The notes under the pieces were generated by a model that searched no databases, was not told the DNA's origin, and saw only the letters and a list, made by a program, of their open reading frames with translations. Below, one piece after another: positions 1-7,297 of a stretch of DNA of 28,009 bases. Position 1 is the first letter of the stretch; the number at the start of each line of letters is the position of its first letter. Origin of the DNA: CAYFJO01 sp964343305 (GTDB taxonomy: Bacteria > Planctomycetota > Planctomycetia > Pirellulales > Pirellulaceae). Made by a program: the position numbers and the translations under genes. Location of the stretch: NCBI GenBank assembly GCA_964343305.1, contig CAYFJO010000101.1, forward strand, positions 1-28,009. The letters run 5' to 3'.

Positions 1-36
1 ACCGCCAAACAACTGGCGACCGCTATGTAAAAAGGG

Positions 37-702
37 TTAACGGCGTTGGGTGGCATCCGTGTGAGTCACCGTCAAAATCAAATCCTCACCGATGAATGGA
101 TAGAATGAACCATCCGGATTAAGAACGACGTCGTTCCCCCATCCGCCCGCAATGTCCAGCCTGCTGTCCGCGGGATCAGTGCTTTCATGCGTCGAGATTT
201 CGACCGCGGCAAGCCCGTTTGGAATACTCCCCTTTCCCAAGGACATGATGTGATCGACATTGAACGGCGGTGGCGGACCACCATTGCGAACGACCATTGT
301 CATTGCCCATCCGCTGTTCCCGTGGATCCCGAATGACGTTCCCATGTCAAACAGACTCTGATATCCGTCCCCAGCATATCCGCCTTCTCCTGGATCAAAT
401 GCCCCATCAAAGGCAATCGATGGCAATCCCCCAATCCCCGACGAAACGTAGGTGCCGACCTGTGCGGCAGCCGCGCTTTGTACTGCGTGGTTATTGTTGC
501 CCGAGACATCGTTCCATTGAACGACAGCCGCACCTTCGCTCGCACCGGAAATTGAGCTGCCGTCATAGTGAGTGACTAGGTCTCCAGCCAAGAGCATTCG
601 TTGCTCAAGCACCTCGACGGACAAACGACGATTGGTGCGAAGATCAGCTTGACGAGTAGTGGATGAACGCATCCCCAAAAGCGATTTGATTCTTGAAAAC
701 AT
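37..702 (-). CDS. LEQR-motif surface protein, LamG-like, short/truncated
   Basis: 221 residues. The N-terminus has a basic stretch and then VEVLEQRMLLAGD at about residues 29-41, the planctomycete-type sorting/processing motif normally found at the start of very large cell-surface proteins. From about residue 42 the sequence (LVTHYDGSSISG, QWNDVSGNNNHAVQS, GLPSIAFDG, MTMVVRNGG) looks like a LamG/concanavalin-type beta-sandwich. The ATG at 702 follows GGAG about 9 bases upstream (TTGGAGACGAACCAATG), so the start is good. The protein stops at TAA (37-39) just after LILTVTHTDATQRR, inside what should be the middle of the sandwich. Family members are usually far longer. The +1 frame stays open to the window edge, so a frameshift is possible, but I cannot recognise the continuation. 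The role is inferred to be extracellular or cell-wall associated; the ligand is unknown. Confidence 0.65.
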   Translation of the reverse strand: MFSRIKSLLGMRSSTTRQADLRTNRRLSVEVLEQRMLLAGDLVTHYDGSSISGASEGAAVVQWNDVSGNNNHAVQSAAAAQVGTYVSSGIGGLPSIAFDGAFDPGEGGYAGDGYQSLFDMGTSFGIHGNSGWAMTMVVRNGGPPPPFNVDHIMSLGKGSIPNGLAAVEISTHESTDPADSRLDIAGGWGNDVVLNPDGSFYPFIGEDLILTVTHTDATQRR

Positions 703-1136
703 TGGTTCGTCTCCAAGTTAAGAACTGATGTGTCGAGAGACTAAGCAAGTAGTCCGACGGTGTGGTTGAGGTTTCTAATGTTCAGCACATCGCGTGCCGT
801 TCGCATCGAATTGCACAACGGGAAACGTATCTGCCATCCCCTCGAATTCCCACTGACAAAGACTTCGTCTGCAACGTGAGACCTCACGCAGCTTTACGCG
901 AGATCGGCCTTGCGTATCACTCAGACCACTCATAGGAATCCCGTTCGAACCATTCGGCGAAAGACATTTTGACGAATCAGAACTGAGCGTATTCGCTCGC
1001 GAAATTGGGCGCGCGCGTCGGTGTAATCTCTCTTATTGGAGAGTCTGCGATCGCTCAAGATCGTGGTTGCTTAATTGAACGATGGAACGCGCGGAGCCCC
1101 TCTCCACCATTTTCGAGTTGATGGATGGCCGAAATT
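703..1136. other. Intergenic stretch without recognisable gene
   Basis: No frame on either strand gives a convincing protein. The only small structure seen is a 5-bp hairpin (CTCTC-TTATTG-GAGAG) near 1026-1045. The promoter of the minus-strand surface-protein gene should lie at the left end, but no clear -10/-35 pair was found. Confidence 0.5.
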
Positions 1137-1436
1137 CTATCGTCTGTGTGTCGCCGCAAAGCACAAGAGCAGCGCTGGCAGTACTACCAGGTCACCAACC
1201 AGCGCAGCAATGATTGCCACACTGGCAATCTGGCCGAACAAGCGAATCGGCGGCATTTGACTAACATCATCGCAGAGAAGCCGCCCACCAGAATCACACT
1301 TGTGACAACCATCACGATTCCAACTGTTCGTAGCGCGCGTCCAATCGATTCTCGAACATCGAAGCCGGAGAATTGTTCTTGACGAAATCTTGTCGAAATG
1401 AATTGCATCGTCGACTGCGATCCCTAGTGAATTCGA
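1137..1436 (-). pseudogene. Relic of RND/MMPL-family exporter, C-terminal transmembrane end
   Basis: Reading two minus-strand frames together restores the typical end of an RND/MMPL transporter. One frame gives SLGIAVDDAIHF (about 1433-1395). A second frame gives ISTRFRQE, then RALRTVGIVMVVTSVILV and GGFSAMMLV (about 1402-1260). The first frame then resumes with PIRLFGQIASVAII and AALVGDLVVLPALLL up to the stop at 1137. These match the conserved 'GIAVDDTIHF', 'TS..L..GF' and 'FG.L..VA...AL..DL..LPALL' segments of the last transmembrane bundle. The order is correct and two frameshifts (near 1400 and 1262) are needed. Upstream of about 1436 the family similarity stops abruptly and a different short ORF overlaps. 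This is a decayed remnant with no function expected; single-base sequence errors could explain the shifts but not the missing N-terminal part. Confidence 0.7.
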
Positions 1437-1698
1437 CGGCCAGAGCTTCTCTCGTTGTTCCCGATCTGAGGATACGAAGAATCCGCTTGAACGTCCCGCC
1501 GACAATTCTGCCTGCCTCATTCAATCGACCTTTCCCGTCGGGGATTAGTAAGATCGCCTCGTCCGAACTGTGGTTGACGACTTCGACGAACTGTCGCTGG
1601 TCGACGATTGGCGCCGCATGGACCTGCCATGCAACCGCCAGTCCCATCGCCCAAGTTGCCACAGCAACGCGGGGAACTCGTTTTGTATACCTGTTCAT
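1312..1698 (-). CDS. Short secreted hypothetical protein, 3' end running into the RND relic
   Basis: 128 residues, not recognised. The start is well supported: AAGGAG lies 6 bases before the ATG at 1698. The N-terminus (MNRYTKRVPRVAVATWAMGL, then AVAWQVHA) is a typical Sec signal peptide with cleavage expected after VHA, about residue 28. The next 60 residues (PIVDQRQFVEVVNHSS, ILLIPDGKGRLNEAGRIVGG) look like an ordinary soluble segment. From about residue 90 (position 1431) the DNA is the RND-exporter relic read in another frame, so the last 40 residues (RDRSRRCNSFRQDF...) are probably not native. Most likely this is the 5' part of a secreted-protein gene joined by deletion to the RND remnant. 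Confidence 0.4.
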   Translation of the reverse strand: MNRYTKRVPRVAVATWAMGLAVAWQVHAAPIVDQRQFVEVVNHSSDEAILLIPDGKGRLNEAGRIVGGTFKRILRILRSGTTREALAVEFTRDRSRRCNSFRQDFVKNNSPASMFENRLDARYEQLES

Positions 1699-1875
1699 GA
1701 CTTACTCCTTAATCACCCGTTCGCGAACTTCAATTTCAACGGTCTTTATTCGACTTTCACGCACCAAGACGACGGCCCGTTAAGTGTTCAACGGAGTTCG
1801 GCCAACCTGTATCAAAAGATCAGCGGGGTGGCGGATCTCCTTACCAGCAAACGGGGACCGCTGGTGTCAGACCAC

Positions 1876-1895
1876 TTTGTGCGTATGAGCACAAA
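1876..1895. promoter_or_regulatory. CRP/FNR-like inverted repeat upstream of the oxidoreductase operon
   Basis: Perfect 7-bp inverted repeat TTTGTGC-N6-GCACAAA, centred about 135 bases before the preferred start of the iron-sulfur subunit gene. The TTGTG-N8-CACAA core is the spacing and symmetry used by CRP/FNR-family dimers, which often control anaerobic respiratory oxidoreductases. No clear -10/-35 pair was identified, so its position relative to transcription is unknown. Confidence 0.35.
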
Positions 1896-2020
1896 TCGTT
1901 CGACGAACCGGTGTGCGGCGAAGTCCGGTCTCGATCCAATGCGTTGAATTTATCGACAGCCCCCTCCGGCATGATTTTTGCACGATGGAAGGGGAATTCG
2001 ACTATTGCGAGTTGCAGACG

Positions 2021-2851
2021 ATGAGCGCGAACGAAGCCAATTCAACCCGTCGCGGCTTTCTCAGGGTGACCGGAGCGGCACTTGCAGCCGGAACGCTTGT
2101 CGGCGATGGTTGCTCTCCGAAGCCCGAGACGGAGAACGATGCCGAGGTCCACCTCGGCATGGTCATCGACTTGCAGAAGTGCACCGGCTGCAGGACTTGC
2201 GCGGTGGCCTGCAAATCCGAAAATCACACGCCTCCCGGGGTCAACTACCTGTTCGTCGTCGAAGACGAAATCGGCGAGTACCCGAATGTCCGCCGACAGT
2301 TCATTCCACGCCCCTGCATGCAGTGCCGTGAGCCGTCATGTACGACGGCCTGCCCAACCGGGGCAACCTACCAGCGCGATGATGGCGTTACGGTGATTGA
2401 TTACGACAAGTGCATCGGCTGCCGTTACTGTGTGGCGGCGTGTCCCTACGGCTCACGAAGTTTCGACTTTGGGCACTCATATTATTCATCCGTCCTGGAC
2501 GGTCAACCTGCCGGTGCCGACGCGTTCGCCGCGGTGGAACCAACGGCGTATGAAACCGCGCCATCACCTGAATACGGGGAAAACCGGCATCGCAATCCGG
2601 CCGCATCGCCCGTTGGGAATGTGCGCAAATGCCATTTTTGCCTGCACCGCGTCAAGCAAGGCATGTTGCCGGCCTGCGTCGCCGCTTGCCCTGGCCGCGC
2701 GATGTACTTCGGCAATCTGAATGATCCCGGCAGCGATGTATACCGGACCGGCGAAGGAGATCGCGCCAATTTTCCAAAATTCAGCGACCGTCATGTGATG
2801 CAACTAGGGCGTGAAACGGGTAACGATCCGTCGGTCTACTACCTTACGTGA
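2021..2851 (+). CDS. Four-cluster iron-sulfur electron-transfer subunit (PsrB/TtrB-like)
   Basis: 276 residues from the preferred ATG at 2021. That start places a Tat-type N-terminus (TRRGFLRVTGAALAAG, twin Arg at residues 10-11) at the front. Upstream starts at 1913 and 1985 are open but would bury the Tat signal. Sixteen cysteines form four ferredoxin-type groups: C54-x2-C57-x2-C60-x3-C64; C99/102/107/111 (CMQCREPSCTTACP); C131/134/137/141 (CIGCRYCVAACPYG); and C204/207/219/223 (CHFC...CVAACPGRAMYFG). This is the pattern of the PsrB/TtrB/DmsB subunits that pass electrons between a quinone-reactive NrfD protein and a molybdopterin subunit, both of which follow immediately. It presumably acts on the outer face of the cytoplasmic membrane. 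A Cys at residue 31 after the Tat hydrophobic stretch could be a lipid anchor, but the lipobox is not canonical. Confidence 0.9.
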   Translation: MSANEANSTRRGFLRVTGAALAAGTLVGDGCSPKPETENDAEVHLGMVIDLQKCTGCRTCAVACKSENHTPPGVNYLFVVEDEIGEYPNVRRQFIPRPCMQCREPSCTTACPTGATYQRDDGVTVIDYDKCIGCRYCVAACPYGSRSFDFGHSYYSSVLDGQPAGADAFAAVEPTAYETAPSPEYGENRHRNPAASPVGNVRKCHFCLHRVKQGMLPACVAACPGRAMYFGNLNDPGSDVYRTGEGDRANFPKFSDRHVMQLGRETGNDPSVYYLT

Positions 2852-2866
2852 CGGTGGGAATGAGCA

Positions 2867-4024
2867 ATGAAACGAATCGTGCCAGCATTGATTCTCATGG
2901 CTCTCACAATTCCCGGAGCCTTCGGACTTTGGTGGCGAGTCAGGGACGGTCTGATGGCGACCGAGTTGACGAACCATGTCGTGTGGGGCCTATGGGTCTC
3001 GATGTCCATTCTTTTTCTCGGCCTCTCGGCGAGCGGATTTGTGCTTTCGTCGCTCGCCTACAGTTTCGGATTCAACCAACTTGAGCGAGTCGGCAAGCTG
3101 GCCGTGTTGCAGGCGTTCGTCTGCCTGCTCATGGGCGTGGTTCTGATCTGGATTGATCTCGGCCATCCCCAGCGATTGTTCATGGTGTTGACCTCGCCGA
3201 ACCACACGTCGCTGCTCAGTTGGGCGGCATACGTCTACCTCGTCTACTTCGCCGCTCTCGCTGCGGAACTCTGGATTCTGCGCTCGGTTACAGCGGTTGA
3301 TGAGTTGGCGGAATCGCGAAAACGCCTGCTGAAGGGAATCGCGCTGGTCGGGATCCCCGTTGTGGTTGTGCTTTATTGGAGCACGGGCGCATTGTTCGCG
3401 GTGGTCAAAGATCGACCGGAATGGAACACCGGCACCACGCCGCTGGCCCTGCTGGCGACGGCTGCATTGTCAGGGACCGCGTTGTTGATGGTGCTGGCGA
3501 CTTTGTTCGACCGCAAGGACGAGGGCCACAATCGGACCATGGGAACCATGGCAAAGTTGGCGGGAGGCCTTCTGGTGTTGCATCTGTTATTGCTCGCGTC
3601 GGAAGGGCTTGTCGTCTGGTACGCGCGTGCGGCCCACCAGGTTTCGTCTCTCCATCATCTCTGGTTTGGACCGTACGGTGTGGTGGGTTGGGTGTTGCAC
3701 TTGTTGCTCGGCGCGCTGGTGCCGCTGGCAATCTTCGGAGTCGCTCGATTTCGCAACTATCCCACGCTGGTTGCCCTGGCCGCGGTTTTAGTAGTGCTCA
3801 GCACCGTCGGCTACGGGCTCAACACCGTGATACCGGCACAGATCGACTCGCCATTCCGGGAACTTTCCACGGCCGTTTACCACGTCCGTAATTCGGCGGA
3901 GTATTTTCCAAATGCCGTCGAGTTGTTATCGACACTAGCCGTGATTGTCGGTGGGTGTTGGTTGTTTTGGCTGGGCCACGCGTTGCTGAACCGACGACAG
4001 CACACCGCGACCCACGGAAGCTAG
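2867..4024 (+). CDS. NrfD/PsrC-family membrane subunit, quinone-interacting
   Basis: 385 residues, strongly hydrophobic, with about nine or ten transmembrane segments beginning at residue 4. The segment VVWGLWVSMSILFLGLSASG (about residues 38-57) is the family's conserved 'G...W...G.SAGGF' helix, and IDLGHPQRLFMVL near residue 100 is also typical. This subunit anchors the complex and exchanges electrons with (mena)quinone. It begins 15 bases after the iron-sulfur gene's stop and ends 12 bases before the catalytic gene, so the three are one transcription unit. The B-C-A order is that of ttrBCA; the PsrABC order differs. Substrate specificity cannot be read from this subunit. Confidence 0.88.
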   Translation: MKRIVPALILMALTIPGAFGLWWRVRDGLMATELTNHVVWGLWVSMSILFLGLSASGFVLSSLAYSFGFNQLERVGKLAVLQAFVCLLMGVVLIWIDLGHPQRLFMVLTSPNHTSLLSWAAYVYLVYFAALAAELWILRSVTAVDELAESRKRLLKGIALVGIPVVVVLYWSTGALFAVVKDRPEWNTGTTPLALLATAALSGTALLMVLATLFDRKDEGHNRTMGTMAKLAGGLLVLHLLLLASEGLVVWYARAAHQVSSLHHLWFGPYGVVGWVLHLLLGALVPLAIFGVARFRNYPTLVALAAVLVVLSTVGYGLNTVIPAQIDSPFRELSTAVYHVRNSAEYFPNAVELLSTLAVIVGGCWLFWLGHALLNRRQHTATHGS

Positions 4025-4036
4025 GAGACAACGACG

Positions 4037-5287
4037 ATGAACGAGATTTGGGGACGCCGGCGATTCCTCGAAACGGCGGCATTTCTGGGCGGCACGAGCG
4101 CATTTGGCGTTGTAATGGGCGCGACCGGACGCTCAGCCGACGACCAACGCCTCGACGACGAGTACGAGTACACGCAAAACGATGCGGACAACGTCATTTA
4201 CAGCGCGTGTCTTCAATGCCATACAGCCTGCCCGATCAAATGCAAACTATATCGCCCTGACGACAAGACGGCGGTAATCGTCAAGATCGACGGCAACCCC
4301 TATTGTCCGCAGGCCTTTTTTCCGAACATCCCTTACCAGACGCGGCCGATGGACAAGGTGGCGGTGCAGGAACTCTACCATCGCGTGCTGCCCGTTGCCC
4401 AAGTCGAGGGTCGCATCTGTGGTAAAGGTCAGGCGGGCATCCAGACGTTGTACGATCCCTATCGACTGCGCGTCGTGCTCAAGCGTGATGGTCCGCGCGG
4501 ATCACGGCGCTGGAAAACCATCTCGCTGGAACAAGCCGTCGACGAAATTGTCGAGGGTTGTGACCTGTTTGGCGAGGGTCTTGTCCCCGGACTGCGTCAA
4601 CTATATGCCATCCAGGACGCCGAGTTGTCGGCGACGCTCGCGGCCGACGCCCAAGCTGTCGCGCAAAAAAGGATGACGCTTAATGACTTCAAAACCAAAC
4701 ACGCCGACCATCTTGCCAAACTGATTGACCCCGACCATCCGGACCTGGGACCAAAGAACAACCGGTTCGTTTTTCTCGCAGGTCGCATCGAGCACGGTCG
4801 CAAAGAACTTATGAAGCGGTTTACCCACGATGCGTTTGGCTCAGTCAACGCATTCGAACATACGACGATCTGCGAGCAGTCACACCACATCGCTTTCGAT
4901 CAATCAACGAAGCCGTACGTGGACGGCAGGTGGGGCAAGGGCCATACCCACATGAAGCCCGATTTCGAGCACGCGGAATTCGTGATCTTCTTTGGCACGG
5001 GTGCTTTCGAGTCGAACTTCGGCCCACCGTTGCTCACCGGACTTGTTGCCAACAGCAGTGTCGCGCGCAAGTTCAAGTATGCCGTTGTCGATCCACGCTG
5101 TTCCAAAACCGCAGGCAAGTCCTGGAGATGGGTGCCAATTAGACCTGGGGGCGACATGGCGTTGGCAATGGGCATGATGCGATGGATCATCGAAAACGAG
5201 CGGTTCGATCGCCGCTTCCTCGAAAACACCAACCAACCTGCCGCGGATGCAGCGGATGAATCATCTTTTACCAGGCTCAGTCGCTAA
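4037..5287 (+). CDS. Molybdopterin oxidoreductase catalytic subunit (TtrA/PsrA-like), N-terminal part before frameshift
   Basis: 416 residues. Good RBS: the NrfD stop overlaps TAGGAG, 11 bases before the ATG. A Tat signal (GRRRFLETAAFLGGT, residues 6-20) implies export. C58-x2-C61-x3-C65 plus C128 (GRICGKGQAG) bind the FS0 [4Fe-4S] cluster. C279 in HTTICEQSHH is the likely molybdenum ligand by position after GSVNAFE. The long gap between C65 and C128 and the general sequence point to the Ttr/Arr/Psr clade rather than formate dehydrogenase or nitrate reductase; tetrathionate, polysulfide or another sulfur or arsenic substrate is possible. The last residues (FTRLSR, stop 5285-5287) are out of frame. 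The true continuation is the -1 frame from about 5269 (YQAQSLILLNLLVGNNGWKGG), so one T seems to be missing in the run at 5266-5269. Read together, the two parts give about 943 residues, near the family length. Confidence 0.85.
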   Translation: MNEIWGRRRFLETAAFLGGTSAFGVVMGATGRSADDQRLDDEYEYTQNDADNVIYSACLQCHTACPIKCKLYRPDDKTAVIVKIDGNPYCPQAFFPNIPYQTRPMDKVAVQELYHRVLPVAQVEGRICGKGQAGIQTLYDPYRLRVVLKRDGPRGSRRWKTISLEQAVDEIVEGCDLFGEGLVPGLRQLYAIQDAELSATLAADAQAVAQKRMTLNDFKTKHADHLAKLIDPDHPDLGPKNNRFVFLAGRIEHGRKELMKRFTHDAFGSVNAFEHTTICEQSHHIAFDQSTKPYVDGRWGKGHTHMKPDFEHAEFVIFFGTGAFESNFGPPLLTGLVANSSVARKFKYAVVDPRCSKTAGKSWRWVPIRPGGDMALAMGMMRWIIENERFDRRFLENTNQPAADAADESSFTRLSR

Positions 5288-5301
5288 TCCTGCTCAATCT
5301 G

Positions 5302-6867
5302 TTGGTTGGCAACAACGGCTGGAAAGGAGGCTGGAGCGTTGGCGGGGGACACTACCACGAGTTTGGCGGCAAGGACGCCAGCCCTTACGACTTTGCCAGT
5401 CTGCACCCCAGGAAGGTCACCTCTTTCGGAACGCCTGTCAATCGAGAGCAATCCCGGTTCGACGACTCTACACTGTTCGACGGAAAATTCGACGCCAAGC
5501 GACCTTGGTACCCCTTTGCACCCAACGTGTACCAGGAAGTTGTTCCTTCGGCAGGTGAAGGCTATCCATACAACATCGGTTGCCTGTTCTTGCATAAGGG
5601 CACGCCCGTGATGGCCTGCCCGACGGGTCACAAGCAAATCGACATCCTGCGTGACCCACAGAGAATTCCACTGTTTGTGGCATGCGACATCGTCATCGGC
5701 GAGTCGTCGATGTATGCCGACTACATTATTCCCGACCTGGCCGTCTGGGAACGGTGGGGCACGCCACACATCACGCCAGCGATGCTCTCAACTGTTAGCA
5801 AGATTCGCCAACCGGTCGCTGCCCCGGTGACCGAGACTGCCATCGTTGATGGTGAGGCAATGCCGATTTCCCTGGAAGCGTTTCTGATCGCCATCGCCAA
5901 GCGACTCGGTCTATCGGGTTTCGGGAAGGACGCCTTTCGTCCCGGACTCCCCTTTGACCGTCCCGAAGATTTCTACTTGAAGGCCGTCACGAACATTGCC
6001 ACGGGCGATAGATTGGCCGCCGACGGAAGACCGATCCAAGCGGCGCCCGAAGCCGACGACGAGGAAATAGAACTGTTCCGCAAAGCCCGCCGGCATCTAC
6101 CGCCCGAAGTGTTTGACGAGGAAAAATGGAAACGAGCCACCGGCGATCCGGACAAGTTCTGGCGCCGCGTTGTCGCCACACTGAACCGTGGAGGCAATTT
6201 TGAGAATTGGGAAAACCGCTACACGGGTGAGAAGCAAACCCATCCGTATAGCGGCAACTTCAACATCTACATCGAGCCCGTGGCGACGGCCCGAAACAGC
6301 ACAACCGGCGAATTCTTTGATGGCTTGCCACGACTCGAACCAGTACGAAATGCCGGAGGCCAGGCAATTGATGATGCGGACTATCCATTGACGCTGATCA
6401 CCTACAAGGACATCCTCGGAGGCCAATCGCGCACGATGGCGGCGAACCCTTGGCTGGTCGAACAAGTCGGACACGACAGCGGCAACCACGTGCTGATGAG
6501 TCGCCGCGACGCGCAGAAACTTGGCCTGCGTTCAGGGCAGCGCGTTCGCGTCTCGTCTGCCACCTTGCCCGAGGGGCGGTTTGCTATCAACCCGGACGAA
6601 TACCGCGAAGTCGTCGGCACGTTGGAAATCCGCGAGGGGTTGCGACCAGGCGTCGTCGCAATTAGTTGGCACTGTGGCCACTGGGCATACGGTTCCGACG
6701 ACGTCCTGATCAACGGCCAGCAAATCGCCGGTGACCCGCAACGTTCGCGGGGCATTCTGCCCAACCCAGTTTTTCGCGAAGACACCTCGATCGGTAAAGT
6801 TTGCCTCTCGGACCCCATCGGCGGCAGCGCTTCGTTCCAGACGCAGGTGAAGATTGAAAAGATATAA
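5302..6867 (+). CDS. Molybdopterin oxidoreductase catalytic subunit, C-terminal part after frameshift
   Basis: 521 residues from a TTG at 5302, but the frame is open from 5260 and the homologous protein continues without a gap from the preceding fragment (YQAQSLILLNLLVGNNGW). It contains the rest of the molybdopterin-binding body (GGWSVGGGHYHEFGG; CDIVIGESSMYADYIIPDLA, the 'E..M.AD..LPD..' segment next to the cofactor) and, from about residue 355, the C-terminal molybdopterin dinucleotide-binding domain (YPLTLITYKD, NPWLVEQ, GNHVLMSRRDAQKLGLRSGQ, REGLRPGVVAISWHCGHWAY). No start codon with a Shine-Dalgarno sequence precedes 5302, so this is not an independent gene. It needs the N-terminal part for the iron-sulfur cluster and molybdenum ligand. 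Substrate unknown; TtrA-like is the best guess from operon order. Confidence 0.85.
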   Translation: MVGNNGWKGGWSVGGGHYHEFGGKDASPYDFASLHPRKVTSFGTPVNREQSRFDDSTLFDGKFDAKRPWYPFAPNVYQEVVPSAGEGYPYNIGCLFLHKGTPVMACPTGHKQIDILRDPQRIPLFVACDIVIGESSMYADYIIPDLAVWERWGTPHITPAMLSTVSKIRQPVAAPVTETAIVDGEAMPISLEAFLIAIAKRLGLSGFGKDAFRPGLPFDRPEDFYLKAVTNIATGDRLAADGRPIQAAPEADDEEIELFRKARRHLPPEVFDEEKWKRATGDPDKFWRRVVATLNRGGNFENWENRYTGEKQTHPYSGNFNIYIEPVATARNSTTGEFFDGLPRLEPVRNAGGQAIDDADYPLTLITYKDILGGQSRTMAANPWLVEQVGHDSGNHVLMSRRDAQKLGLRSGQRVRVSSATLPEGRFAINPDEYREVVGTLEIREGLRPGVVAISWHCGHWAYGSDDVLINGQQIAGDPQRSRGILPNPVFREDTSIGKVCLSDPIGGSASFQTQVKIEKI

Positions 6868-6886
6868 CGGGGTTTGAACGGTCAAC

Positions 6887-7141
6887 TTACGTCTGCCGCT
6901 TCATCTTGATTGTCAGATCGAAAAGCACATCCTTCTCTTTTTCATGAACGACGTGAATTTGAATGGCATCATTGCCCACAAGTCGCCACGTTGCGATGGC
7001 TGTAACTCCCTGCGAGTCGTCTGCCGTTTTCCAACTCCAAACGAACGAGCGTATCTCTTGATTCCAGTGTCCACTGGCTTCGTTGGTGTTTTCGCCGCCT
7101 TCTGTCTCCCAAGCTTCGGCTGCTTTGTTGCCTCCACACCC
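6887..7141 (-). pseudogene. Coding relic, lipoprotein-like start, 84 codons open without start codon
   Basis: One minus-strand frame is open from 7141 to TAA at 6887-6889 and reads like real protein: GCGGNKAAEAWETEGGEN at the front, then WNQEIRSFVWSWKTAD, GVTAIATWRLVGNDAIQIHV and FDLTIKMKRQT. GCGG followed by a polar linker is how many planctomycete lipoproteins begin after the signal peptide. Directly upstream are two in-frame TAG codons (7142-7144 and 7151-7153) and no ATG/GTG/TTG start, so the signal-peptide part is missing or mutated. I do not recognise the family. It lies downstream of the WD40 gene on the same strand and may be its former operon partner. Confidence 0.45.
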
Positions 7142-7297
7142 CTAGGATAGCTACCCGGACGGGACGACCTTCACCGGGGCAGGACTCGCACCTGCTGGAA
7201 CAAATCACCTTTCACGGCGTACCTGGACCACTACACCTTTGCAGACTCCCTCATTGTACCCACTCGCTAGAAGACAACCCAGCGCGATGTTGGGTGC

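Noticed and set aside
779..880. 33-codon plus-strand ORF (AVRIELHNGKRICHPLEF) faintly like DUF2442
   Set aside because: Too short, with no ribosome-binding site and no second conserved block.
5263..5271. Programmed -1 frameshifting in the catalytic oxidoreductase gene
   Set aside because: The site ATCTTTTAC is not a good X-XXY-YYZ heptamer (the P-site codon cannot re-pair), and no downstream stimulatory structure was noticed; a missing T is simpler.
7172..7250. tRNA-like segment on the minus strand: T-arm-like GCAGG-TGCGAGT-CCTGC and D-arm-like GTGTAGTGGTCCAGGTACGC
   Set aside because: No 7-bp acceptor stem and no proper anticodon stem could be formed, so I do not call a tRNA. It may be a decayed tRNA or a chance fold in decayed coding DNA.
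7277..7295. Hairpin ACCCA...TGGGT just after the WD40 stop as a terminator
   Set aside because: The stem is only 5 bp and the following minus-strand sequence (TGTCTTCT) is not a convincing U-tract.
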